A stretch of 64,000 bases of DNA from Mangrovimonas aestuarii (GTDB lineage: Bacteria; Bacteroidota; Bacteroidia; Flavobacteriales; Flavobacteriaceae): positions 372,001-436,000 of the forward strand of contig NZ_JARACK010000001.1 of NCBI RefSeq assembly GCF_028767185.1, given 5' to 3'. Both the position numbers and the translations under genes were made by a program. The notes beneath the pieces were generated by a model. That model saw nothing but the letters and a program-made list of their open reading frames with translations, was not told the DNA's origin and searched no databases. This document shows positions 54,037 to 62,340 of the stretch, one piece after another. How positions within the stretch are numbered: the first letter of the stretch is position 1; every line of letters begins with the position of its first letter.

Positions 54037-55578
54037 TTACATACGCATCAACCATTCTCTCATATCAACTTCTTTCTTTATAATATCACGTAACTCATCA
54101 ATCTTCACTCTCTTTTGCTCCATACTATCACGATGACGAATGGTTACAGCATTATCTTCAATTGTGTCATGATCAACGGTAATACAAAATGGTGTTCCTA
54201 CTGCATCTTGACGACGATAGCGTCTACCAACAGCATCTTTTTCATCATATACCACGTTAAAATCCCATTTAAGGTCATCGACAATTTTTTGTGCTATTTC
54301 TGGCAATCCATCCTTTTTTACTAAAGGTAAAATGGCTGCTTTGGTTGGTGCCAATACAGCTGGTAATTTTAGAACAGTACGTGTTGTATTATTATCTAGT
54401 TCTTCTTCTACCAATGAATTAGAGAATACCGCTAAGAACATACGATCCAACCCAATAGAAGTTTCTATCACGTAAGGTATATAACTCTTGTTCTCTTCGT
54501 GGTCAAAATACTGAAGTTTTTTTCCCGAGAACTTTTCATGCTGAGCCAAATCGAAATCTGTTCTGGAATGGACTCCTTCCAACTCCTTAAATCCAAATGG
54601 GAAACGGAACTCGATATCTGCAGCCATGTCTGCGTAATGCGCCAGCTTTTCATGATCATGGAAACGGTAGTTATCTTCACCCAATCCAAGTGACATATGC
54701 CATTTCATTCGGGTTTCTTTCCACTTTTGATACCATTTTTTTTGAGTCCCTGGCTTAACAAAAAATTGCATTTCCATTTGTTCGAACTCACGCTGACGGA
54801 AAATAAATTGTCTAGCAACAATTTCATTTCTGAAGGCCTTACCTATTTGCGCTATCCCAAAAGGAATCTTCATACGTCCAGTTTTTTGAACGTTTAGAAA
54901 GTTCACAAAAATTCCCTGAGCTGTTTCAGGTCTTAAGTAAAGATCCATAGCAGTATCTGCAGAGGCCCCCAACTTGGTTCCAAACATTAAGTTAAACTGC
55001 TTTACATCGGTCCAGTTCTTGCTACCGGAAATAGGACATACAATATTAAGCTCTTCTATAAGCGCCTTAACATCTTCTAAATCCTCATTTTCCAAAGACT
55101 GTCCCAAGCGTTTTAAAATAGCATCTCCTTCCTCTTTGTATTTTAAAACGCGTGGATTAGTGGCCAAAAACTGGGCTTTATCAAAAGTTTCTCCAAAACG
55201 CTTTTCGGCTTTCTTTACCTCCTTTTCTATTTTAGCATCAAGTTTACCTACGTAATCTTCCACCAAAACATCTGCACGGTAACGCTTTTTAGAATCTTTA
55301 TTATCAATCAACGGATCGTTGAAAGCATCAACGTGACCAGAAGCCTTCCAAGTTGTAGGATGCATGAAAATAGCCGAGTCTAGCCCAACAATATTATCGT
55401 GCATTTGCACCATGGCTTTCCACCAATAGTCGCGAATATTTCTTTTTAATTCTACCCCATTTTGGGCGTAATCGTATACAGCACTTAGGCCGTCGTAGAT
55501 TTCACTGCTCTGGAACACATAACCATACTCTTTGGCATGTGATATAACTTTTTTAAATTGATCGTCTTGATTTGCCAT
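54037..55578 (-). CDS. glyS: Glycyl-tRNA synthetase, dimeric alpha2 type
   Basis: 513 residues. Charges tRNA-Gly; the alpha2 form found in Bacteroidota, as against the alpha2beta2 form. Class II motifs: RPETAQGIFVNFLNVQ and GIAQIGKAFRNEIVARQFIFRQREFEQMEMQFF (motif 2), then ETSIGLDRMFLAVFSNS (motif 3), and the anticodon-binding domain after about residue 395 (LPAVLAPTKAAILPLVKKDGL). The minus-strand box TATTTTTG ends 4 nt before the ATG, so the mRNA seems nearly leaderless. Confidence 0.95.
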   Translation of the reverse strand: MANQDDQFKKVISHAKEYGYVFQSSEIYDGLSAVYDYAQNGVELKRNIRDYWWKAMVQMHDNIVGLDSAIFMHPTTWKASGHVDAFNDPLIDNKDSKKRYRADVLVEDYVGKLDAKIEKEVKKAEKRFGETFDKAQFLATNPRVLKYKEEGDAILKRLGQSLENEDLEDVKALIEELNIVCPISGSKNWTDVKQFNLMFGTKLGASADTAMDLYLRPETAQGIFVNFLNVQKTGRMKIPFGIAQIGKAFRNEIVARQFIFRQREFEQMEMQFFVKPGTQKKWYQKWKETRMKWHMSLGLGEDNYRFHDHEKLAHYADMAADIEFRFPFGFKELEGVHSRTDFDLAQHEKFSGKKLQYFDHEENKSYIPYVIETSIGLDRMFLAVFSNSLVEEELDNNTTRTVLKLPAVLAPTKAAILPLVKKDGLPEIAQKIVDDLKWDFNVVYDEKDAVGRRYRRQDAVGTPFCITVDHDTIEDNAVTIRHRDSMEQKRVKIDELRDIIKKEVDMREWLMRM

Positions 55579-55582
55579 GCTG

Positions 55583-55590
55583 CAAAAATA
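55583..55590 (-). promoter_or_regulatory. -7 box for glyS (near-leaderless)
   Basis: TATTTTTG on the minus strand ends 4 nt before the glyS ATG at 55578. Confidence 0.6.
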
Positions 55591-55620
55591 TAAAACCGCT
55601 CTAACTAACAGAACGGTTTC
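55589..55620 (-). terminator. Hairpin after the coiled-coil gene, abutting the glyS promoter
   Basis: AAACCGTTCT and AGAGCGGTTT (55593-55619 on the minus strand) pair with one mismatch, followed by TTTTATATTTTT. Confidence 0.6.
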
Positions 55621-55725
55621 CCTAAAATAATAATCCTTATGTATTTAAATTTAATCTACAAACCTCTTCAATCAATTAAACGAACCTACAAATCTTTTTA
55701 CTTATAATTGAAAAGCGCAAATTAA

Positions 55726-56574
55726 TTAGCGTAGTTCAAAAGTAGTACCCCCTAATTTATTTTCCCCATAAAACAAACTTACTCTGTAAGTTCCTTTAGA
55801 AAGCGACTCATTTATTGAAACCTTAGCTATAGTACAACCTAAGTCTTTAATTCTATAAGGAGCCAACTTGCTACTATAAATTAAACTGGAGTGACCAAAT
55901 CTCACCTCTCCTTTATCAGCAATAACATTATTTTTTGGTCCTAATATCTGGACATAAAAGTTTTCTTCATTACCATTTATAGCAGACGAATCCTCTAACG
56001 AAAAGCAAACAGATAATTGCTGAACATGCTTAACTCGTCTTGTGAATTCAAACTCTCCTTCCCCTTTGTACTTGAGCGCCTGAACTTCCAAAGATTTTAA
56101 CCGAACTTGCTTAAAGGGTTTAATAGGCTCTAAATCATTACTGATAGAACTTTTCTTTAAATCGTTGAGAACAGAGAGATAAACACTCAAGGAATCATTA
56201 GCTTTTTGAACCTTATTCAATGTACCCTTTAACGTTGAATGCTGAAGGTTTAATGCTTTCCATTTTTCTTTATACTCATCTGCTTTAACAACACTAGGGG
56301 TAATGGCTTCCAAAGAATCCATCACTCGTTTAATATCGTATTGTGTAAACTGGAGTTTATTAAGCAACAATTCATTCTCCATTTGCATCTCCTCATAATA
56401 TGCAATCATTTCGGACAACTCATGCTCGACCAACTCTTTCTCTTGCTTTATAAAGCTATATTCATTTTTTAACTCAGAATAACTAGAAAACACAACACTG
56501 CCAACCACAAGGCCTACTGCTATTAATGTTCCGGTAAATATTCTATAGTTAAAAAGCTTAGGGTTAACTATCAT
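55726..56574 (-). CDS. Membrane-anchored coiled-coil protein, unknown function
   Basis: 282 residues. One membrane helix near the N-terminus (about 12-30), then a long coiled coil (about 32-140, with heptads such as KQEKELVEHELSEMIAYYEEMQMENELLLNKLQ), and a beta-rich C-terminal domain (about 155-282) ending in NKLGGTTFELR. No catalytic motif that I recognise. Shape suggests a periplasmic scaffold protein anchored in the inner membrane. Followed on the same strand by a hairpin. Confidence 0.7.
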   Translation of the reverse strand: MIVNPKLFNYRIFTGTLIAVGLVVGSVVFSSYSELKNEYSFIKQEKELVEHELSEMIAYYEEMQMENELLLNKLQFTQYDIKRVMDSLEAITPSVVKADEYKEKWKALNLQHSTLKGTLNKVQKANDSLSVYLSVLNDLKKSSISNDLEPIKPFKQVRLKSLEVQALKYKGEGEFEFTRRVKHVQQLSVCFSLEDSSAINGNEENFYVQILGPKNNVIADKGEVRFGHSSLIYSSKLAPYRIKDLGCTIAKVSINESLSKGTYRVSLFYGENKLGGTTFELR

Positions 56575-56781
56575 ACCTTTTGGGTAATTTATGCTATCGT
56601 ACTAACGTTCAATCGACTAAAGCGAAAATAGATAATTAGACACTTGCCCGATTCTTTTTTCGATAAACGGGTAAAATAATTGTTAAACTTTAATGATAGT
56701 CAACATGTTACAAGTTTTTCTTATATTTATAGCTACCTCCCTATTACAAATAAGAACTCTGTCCACCTTAAAATTGTTATT

Positions 56782-57459
56782 TTGCTTAAGTCGGTTATTA
56801 ACATATTGTTTCCTAAGTGTTGCTTTTCCTGTTTGAGTGTTTTGAGCGATAACGAAAGTGTGCTATGCACTTCATGTCGTCACGGTCTTCCCATTACCAA
56901 CTTCCATTTAAACAATGATCATTCAGTAACAAAAGTATTTTATGGAAGAGTAAAAATTGAGCAAGCCACAGCACTTCTTAGGTTTGAAAAGAAAGGTATT
57001 ACTCAGCATCTAATTCATAGTTTAAAATATAAGGGATATGAAGAAATAGGAACATTTCTTGGTGATTGGCTTGGCAAAGAGCTTAGTAAAGTAGCATCCT
57101 ACCAAGACATTGATGCTGTAATTCCGGTACCCTTACACAAAAGAAAGCTTAGAACACGAGGTTTTAACCAAGTTGAAAAATTTGGACAATCTATTGCCCA
57201 AGCTCTAAGTACAGATTACTTAGACGATGTCTTATTAAAAGTATCCAACACTTCCTCACAAACTACTAAAGGAAGGCTAACAAGATGGCTTTCAAGCCAA
57301 GAAAACTTTCACACAAATAACAGCAATAACCTAAACGGTAAGCATATACTGTTGGTAGACGACATCATAACTACTGGCGCTACCCTTGAAAGCTGCATAA
57401 ACACGCTACAACAACATACTTCTGTGAAAATTAGTATCGCCACAATGGCAATCGCCTAG
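56782..57459 (+). CDS. comF: ComF family phosphoribosyltransferase-like protein
   Basis: 225 residues with the start at 56782. The N-terminus has Cys pairs (CCFSC, LCTSCR), a probable zinc site, then the type I PRPP-binding motif ILLVDDIITTGATLESC in the last third. IDAVIPVPLHKRKLRTRGFNQ is the ComF hallmark. ComF proteins take part in DNA uptake for natural transformation. The start is uncertain: the frame is open upstream to a TTG at 56680 but has no ATG. TTG at 56782 gives MLKSVINILFPKCC, like the family; TTG at 56806 is another possibility. Confidence 0.8.
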   Translation: MLKSVINILFPKCCFSCLSVLSDNESVLCTSCRHGLPITNFHLNNDHSVTKVFYGRVKIEQATALLRFEKKGITQHLIHSLKYKGYEEIGTFLGDWLGKELSKVASYQDIDAVIPVPLHKRKLRTRGFNQVEKFGQSIAQALSTDYLDDVLLKVSNTSSQTTKGRLTRWLSSQENFHTNNSNNLNGKHILLVDDIITTGATLESCINTLQQHTSVKISIATMAIA

Positions 57460-57541
57460 ACTTTTTCACCGTCCTTAAATGCGCAATTAAATTTACCGTA
57501 TCCCAAATAAGTTGTTTCTTTGTGCAAAACATTGGGCATTC

Positions 57542-59146
57542 ATGAAAAAGTTTTTTTCCAACATCCTTTTAACTGGAATTATTGGGTTAATCATTGTTAG
57601 CTGTGCCAATAGAGGCAATCCAGGCGGTGGCCCAAAAGACACTACCCCACCTACAATCACAAGGTCGACACCAGCAAACTATAGCACAAACTTTAAAGAC
57701 GATGAGATTAGAATTTACTTCGATGAATTCATCAAAATAAAAGATTTGCAAAAGCAACTTATTATTTCGCCCCCCATGAACACCCAACCAGAGATTACTC
57801 CTTTGGGAGGCGCAAGTAAATTCATAAGAATAAAAATTTTTGACACCTTACAACCCAATACAACCTATGCCTTTAATTTTGGCAACAGCATTGTGGATAA
57901 TAACGAAGAAAATCCATTTCCATATTACAAGTATGTATTTTCTACCGGTGATTATATTGATTCACTTTCAGTGAAAGGAAAAATATCGGACGCCCTATTG
58001 CATGAACCAGACGACTTTGTATCTGTTATGCTATATGAAGTAGACTCAACATACAACGACTCTGTGATTTACAAAAAAAAACCTCGTTATATTACCAATA
58101 CCCTTGATAGTACAACTACTTTTTCACTCGAAAATCTTAAAGTTGGAAAATACCTTTTGATTGCCGTTAAGGACAAGAATCAAGATTTTAAATTTCAACA
58201 GAAATCAGACAAAATAGGGTTTTACAGTTCCTACATATCTATACCATCTGACTCTATTTACAACATAAAACTATTTAAAGAAGACATAGACTTTTCTGCT
58301 AAAAAACCCCGTTTAATCTCTGGGGAGAAGATAGCTTTTGGTTATGAAGGTGATTATGAAAACATGACAATTGAACTCTTATCTCCTACACCTGAAGATT
58401 TCAAATATAAGATTACTAAAGAACCTCAAAAGGACTCCTTAAACTATTGGTATATACCACGCCTACAAACCGATTCGCTTCAATTTAAGGTAACAGGCCC
58501 TGCATTCGAAGAAATCTTCGACGTAAGAATTAGCGAGCAACCTCGCGATACCATGGTTATTAAAGCCAGTCCTAACGGTGCAATTAAATTTGAAGAAGAA
58601 TTCAAACTCACTTCAAACACCCCCTTCACTAAAATTGACAAGAGTAAAATCACCATAATGGACAAGGATTCTACGTTTGTGGAGTTTTCAACCAAACTGG
58701 ATACACTAATGAATAGTTTTAGCTTTCAGTTTGAAAAAACTGAATCCAACCAATATACACTTCAGGTCTTGCCCGTGGCCTTTACAGACTTATTTGAAAA
58801 CACTAACGACACCCTCCAATATAAACTACGCACAAAACAGTTTTCAGATTACGGTAATATCAGAGTGAAACTCAACGGTTTTGAATATCCTGTTATTATT
58901 CAACTAACAAACAATAAAGGTGATGTAAAAGCTGAGAAGTATAGCGAAAAACCTGAATGGGTTGATTTTATACACCTCGATCCAGGCACTTATTTCCTTA
59001 GGGTTATTTTAGACAGCAACAAAAATGGTAAATACGATTCAGGTAACTTCCTAAAACATCAACAACCAGAAGAGGTAATACATAATAAAGAAGCTCAAGA
59101 GCTTAATGCCAACTGGGATCAAATTATTGAATTTTCGAGAGGGTAA
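57542..59146 (+). CDS. Lipoprotein with N-terminal Ig-like domain
   Basis: 534 residues. Lipobox IIVSC with Cys21 as anchor. Residues about 33-150 form an Ig-like domain of the SbsA/Big_5 type (DTTPPTITRSTPANYSTNFKDDEIRIYFDEFI), then a large beta-rich region of unclear fold. Conserved in Bacteroidota; function unknown, presumably cell-surface. The start is the ATG at 57542 (MKKFFSNIL). The 3' end overlaps the convergent amidase gene by 23 bp. Confidence 0.8.
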   Translation: MKKFFSNILLTGIIGLIIVSCANRGNPGGGPKDTTPPTITRSTPANYSTNFKDDEIRIYFDEFIKIKDLQKQLIISPPMNTQPEITPLGGASKFIRIKIFDTLQPNTTYAFNFGNSIVDNNEENPFPYYKYVFSTGDYIDSLSVKGKISDALLHEPDDFVSVMLYEVDSTYNDSVIYKKKPRYITNTLDSTTTFSLENLKVGKYLLIAVKDKNQDFKFQQKSDKIGFYSSYISIPSDSIYNIKLFKEDIDFSAKKPRLISGEKIAFGYEGDYENMTIELLSPTPEDFKYKITKEPQKDSLNYWYIPRLQTDSLQFKVTGPAFEEIFDVRISEQPRDTMVIKASPNGAIKFEEEFKLTSNTPFTKIDKSKITIMDKDSTFVEFSTKLDTLMNSFSFQFEKTESNQYTLQVLPVAFTDLFENTNDTLQYKLRTKQFSDYGNIRVKLNGFEYPVIIQLTNNKGDVKAEKYSEKPEWVDFIHLDPGTYFLRVILDSNKNGKYDSGNFLKHQQPEEVIHNKEAQELNANWDQIIEFSRG

Positions 59147-59912
59147 AAGCATCTCTATCTTTTAAAAACCCTAGTTTGCTGCGATAGTTTTTAATTGGTT
59201 TGGCTGTTAAGGACACTACTTCTGCATAGGCTTTATTAGGCTCATTCATTTGGTCAATTCGCTTTCCTAAAACATCATAAGCAGCGGAGTGCCCATTATA
59301 ATTTACACCATTTCCGTCATAACCTACACGGTTTACGCCCAGACAATAACTCATATTTTCTATGGCACGTGCTTTTAATAGCACATCCCAAGCTTCAATA
59401 CGTCGTTGAGGCCAATTGGCCAGATAAAGCAACACATCGTAATTTTCATTATTTCTAGACCAAACTGGAAAACGAAGATCATAACAAATCAAAGGACATA
59501 TTTTCCATCCTTTGTAATCAACAATCAAACGGGAATTTCCCGCAGTAAATACTTTATCCTCCCCTGCTAAAGTAAAAGTGTGACGCTTATCGTAATGTTC
59601 AATCTTTTCCTCAGGATGAACAAAACAAAGTCGGTTATAATAATTTCCACTTTCCTTAACAATCAAACTCCCCACAACAGCAGCCTGTTGTCTTTTGGCT
59701 ATGTATTTCATCCACTCCATACTGTCTCCTTCCATTGTCTCAGCCAACACTTCGGCATTCATACTAAACCCCGTAGTAAACATCTCAGGCAACACAATAA
59801 CATCAATCTCTGGAAGGGATTCAATAACCTCTTCAAAATTTCGTCTATTCCATTCGGCATCCTGCCATACCAAATCCTGTTGCAACAAAGCCACTTGTAG
59901 TTCTTCCTTCAT
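59124..59912 (-). CDS. Carbon-nitrogen hydrolase (omega-amidase-like)
   Basis: 262 residues, nitrilase superfamily. The catalytic triad Glu43 (VLPEMFTTGFS), Lys109 (YDKRHTF) and Cys143 (PLICYDLRFPVW) is complete. The FTTGF and YDKRHTFTLAGE segments fit the YafV/Nit2 omega-amidase branch, which hydrolyses alpha-ketoglutaramate. I start at the ATG at 59912 (MKEELQVALLQQD). Its 3' end overlaps the Ig-like lipoprotein gene on the other strand. Exact substrate is inferred. Confidence 0.88.
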   Translation of the reverse strand: MKEELQVALLQQDLVWQDAEWNRRNFEEVIESLPEIDVIVLPEMFTTGFSMNAEVLAETMEGDSMEWMKYIAKRQQAAVVGSLIVKESGNYYNRLCFVHPEEKIEHYDKRHTFTLAGEDKVFTAGNSRLIVDYKGWKICPLICYDLRFPVWSRNNENYDVLLYLANWPQRRIEAWDVLLKARAIENMSYCLGVNRVGYDGNGVNYNGHSAAYDVLGKRIDQMNEPNKAYAEVVSLTAKPIKNYRSKLGFLKDRDAFTLSKIQ

Positions 59913-59965
59913 AACTAGAGTTTGGCTTAAATTAACAAAAAACAATGCATTTAAAAAGCCTTTTT

Positions 59966-59973
59966 TATCTTTA
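59966..59973 (+). promoter_or_regulatory. -7-like box of the S46 peptidase gene
   Basis: TATCTTTA (final G replaced by A) lies 19 nt before the ATG at 59993. Confidence 0.4.
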
Positions 59974-59992
59974 CAGCTCTAAAAAACTCACT

Positions 59993-62146
59993 ATGAAACT
60001 CATAAAAGTACTTATCTTTTTTATTGCCTTTCAGATTAATGCTCAGCAAGGAGGAATGTGGATTCCCTCGTTGCTTGAAGGTATGAACGAACAGGAAATC
60101 TCTGCTCTAGGGGGAAAACTTACAGCAGAAGACATATATGATGTAAATAATTCTAGCCTTAAGGACGCCATTGTTCACTTCAACGGAGGTTGTACTGCTG
60201 AAATTATCTCTCCTAAAGGATTACTATTAACCAATCACCACTGTGGTTTTGGTCAAATTCAATCGCATTCTTCATTAGAACATGACTATCTTAAAAATGG
60301 ATTTTGGGCAATGTCCTTAGAGGAAGAACTTCCCAACGAAGATCTTTATGTAGAATTTATTGTTCGCATTGAGGATGTTACCGATAAAGTTTTAGATGGG
60401 ATTACAGATGCTATGACTCCTCAGGAACAGCAATCGAAAATAGACAGTAACAGTAGCGCTGTACAAAAAACCACAGATAAAGAGGAATGGCAAGACACTA
60501 AAATAAAAGCTTTTTACAAAGGGAACCAATACTTTATGTTCGTTACAGAACGTTACGAGGACATCCGCTTGGTAGGAGCACCACCTAGCAGCATTGGCAA
60601 ATTTGGTAGCGATACCGACAACTGGGTTTGGCCTCGCCATACAGGAGATTTCTCTATGTTCCGTATATATGCAGACAAAAACAACCGCCCTGCAAAATAC
60701 TCAAATGATAATATCCCTTATATTCCAAAACACTACCTACCAGTATCGATTGATGGGGTCGAGCAAGACGACTTCACATTGGTATTCGGATTTCCAGGAC
60801 GTACCAATGAGTACCTTCCTGCTGAAGCAATGGAGCAGATAGTAGAAAAAGTAAACCCAACCAATATTGCCATTAGGGAAGCCGCCTTAAAGGTTATCGA
60901 TGTCAACATGAAGGCCGATGACCAAATCCGAATCCAATACGCTTCTAAACAAGCCAGAATTGCCAATGCCTGGAAAAAATGGATTGGTGAAAACCAAGGA
61001 ATCGAAAAGAGTAACGCCATTGCACAAAGGCGTGCTTTTGAGCAAGAGTTCATCAAGGAAATGAACGCTAAGGGACTTGGTACAAAATACGGACAACTAT
61101 TACCTGAATTTGAAAAACAGTATGCTGCTTTTGAAGCCACAAATGTTAAACGTAACAACTTTGTGGAAGTATTTATAAGAACCAATGAACTGATGCAGAT
61201 GATGTTCAGGTTGTCTCAAATGGAAATGGCAGCTGCAAAAAGCGATGAGGCTTTCGAAAATGCTCGACAAGCCAATGTCAGCAGCATTAAATCAACTTTA
61301 AAAGACTTTAACACTAATGTTGACAAAGGTGTATTCGAAGCTGTTATGCCATTATATACCAATAATGTTGACGCCTCTATTTACGATAAAACTGCCTTTA
61401 CTGATCTTGATACAGCATTGGAAGTATTAACCGGTAGCAAGGAGGATGTTTTAGAAAAACTAAATGCTGATGCAGCTTATATTTACGCTAAGCCTTTCAT
61501 CACAGAGTTTTATACGCAAATCAACCCAGAATATATGCGAATGAATGCGGACATTAACGACCTGCAAAAACGCTATATGAAAGCCCAAATGGAAGTACTG
61601 CCTAACAAGCGCTACTATCCAGATGCTAACAGCACATTACGTGTTACCTATGGTAAGGTTAAAGGTTACGAACCAAGGGACGCTGTAGTTTACGAACCTT
61701 CAACTTACTTGGAAGGCGTTATGGAAAAATATGTGCCTGGTGATTATGAATTTGATGTCCCTCAAAAGCTTCAAGATCTTTACAACACTAAAGATTATGG
61801 TATTTACGCCGATACAAATGGAAAATTGCCAGTTTGCTTTATTGGAACAAACCATACTACAGGAGGAAATTCAGGCAGCCCGACATTAGACGCTTATGGA
61901 AACCTTATTGGGTTGAATTTTGACCGTGTTTGGGAAGGTACTATGAGCGACATTAATTACGACCCTGAAATCTGTCGTAATATTATGGTTGACATTCGTT
62001 ATGTTCTTTTTATTGTGGATAAATATGCCGGAGCAACACATTTAATCAAAGAGATGAACTTAGTACACCCTAAACAGGAAGCTAATTCAAAAGAAAAAAA
62101 GAAGAAAAAGAAAAAACGTAAAAAGGAAAAGATTAAAATGAATTAA
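59993..62146 (+). CDS. dpp11: S46 family dipeptidyl-peptidase, DPP11-like (acidic P1 specificity)
   Basis: 717 residues. Signal peptide about 1-18 (FQINAQ). Chymotrypsin-like catalytic residues: His in LLTNHHCGFGQ (82/83), Asp in the HTGDFSMFR segment, and Ser627 in TGGNSGSPT. The specificity position, Gly in DPP7 and Arg673 in P. gingivalis DPP11, is Arg645 here (LNFDRVWEGTMSDI), 18 residues after Ser as in DPP11. It should remove N-terminal dipeptides with Asp/Glu in second place, in the periplasm. The C-terminus has an unusual run of lysines (last 18 residues). Starts at the ATG at 59993. Confidence 0.88.
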   Translation: MKLIKVLIFFIAFQINAQQGGMWIPSLLEGMNEQEISALGGKLTAEDIYDVNNSSLKDAIVHFNGGCTAEIISPKGLLLTNHHCGFGQIQSHSSLEHDYLKNGFWAMSLEEELPNEDLYVEFIVRIEDVTDKVLDGITDAMTPQEQQSKIDSNSSAVQKTTDKEEWQDTKIKAFYKGNQYFMFVTERYEDIRLVGAPPSSIGKFGSDTDNWVWPRHTGDFSMFRIYADKNNRPAKYSNDNIPYIPKHYLPVSIDGVEQDDFTLVFGFPGRTNEYLPAEAMEQIVEKVNPTNIAIREAALKVIDVNMKADDQIRIQYASKQARIANAWKKWIGENQGIEKSNAIAQRRAFEQEFIKEMNAKGLGTKYGQLLPEFEKQYAAFEATNVKRNNFVEVFIRTNELMQMMFRLSQMEMAAAKSDEAFENARQANVSSIKSTLKDFNTNVDKGVFEAVMPLYTNNVDASIYDKTAFTDLDTALEVLTGSKEDVLEKLNADAAYIYAKPFITEFYTQINPEYMRMNADINDLQKRYMKAQMEVLPNKRYYPDANSTLRVTYGKVKGYEPRDAVVYEPSTYLEGVMEKYVPGDYEFDVPQKLQDLYNTKDYGIYADTNGKLPVCFIGTNHTTGGNSGSPTLDAYGNLIGLNFDRVWEGTMSDINYDPEICRNIMVDIRYVLFIVDKYAGATHLIKEMNLVHPKQEANSKEKKKKKKKRKKEKIKMN

Positions 62147-62165
62147 TCTACTACTAAAGCCAAAC

Positions 62166-62256
62166 AAAAGGCTATTTACAAAGGGGAGTTATCGTCAATC
62201 TGAATCAAGTTTAGGTTGACGATAACATTTTTTTCACCCTTTCCAGATAGCCTTTT
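62166..62256. repeat. Nested three-stem inverted repeat between convergent genes
   Basis: Outer stem AAAAGGCTAT (62166-62175) with ATAGCCTTTT (62247-62256). Middle stem AAAGGG (62180-62185) with CCCTTT (62237-62242). Inner stem GTTATCGTCAA (62188-62198) with TTGACGATAAC (62216-62226), followed by ATTTTTTTTC. The inner part alone is a plus-strand terminator. Confidence 0.75.
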
Positions 62257-62340
62257 ATATTTATAACACCTTATTAGAAACAAATAAACCGCAAACTTCA
62301 GATAAGAAACCATCATTATCTTTTTTATTTTTTCAAAAAA

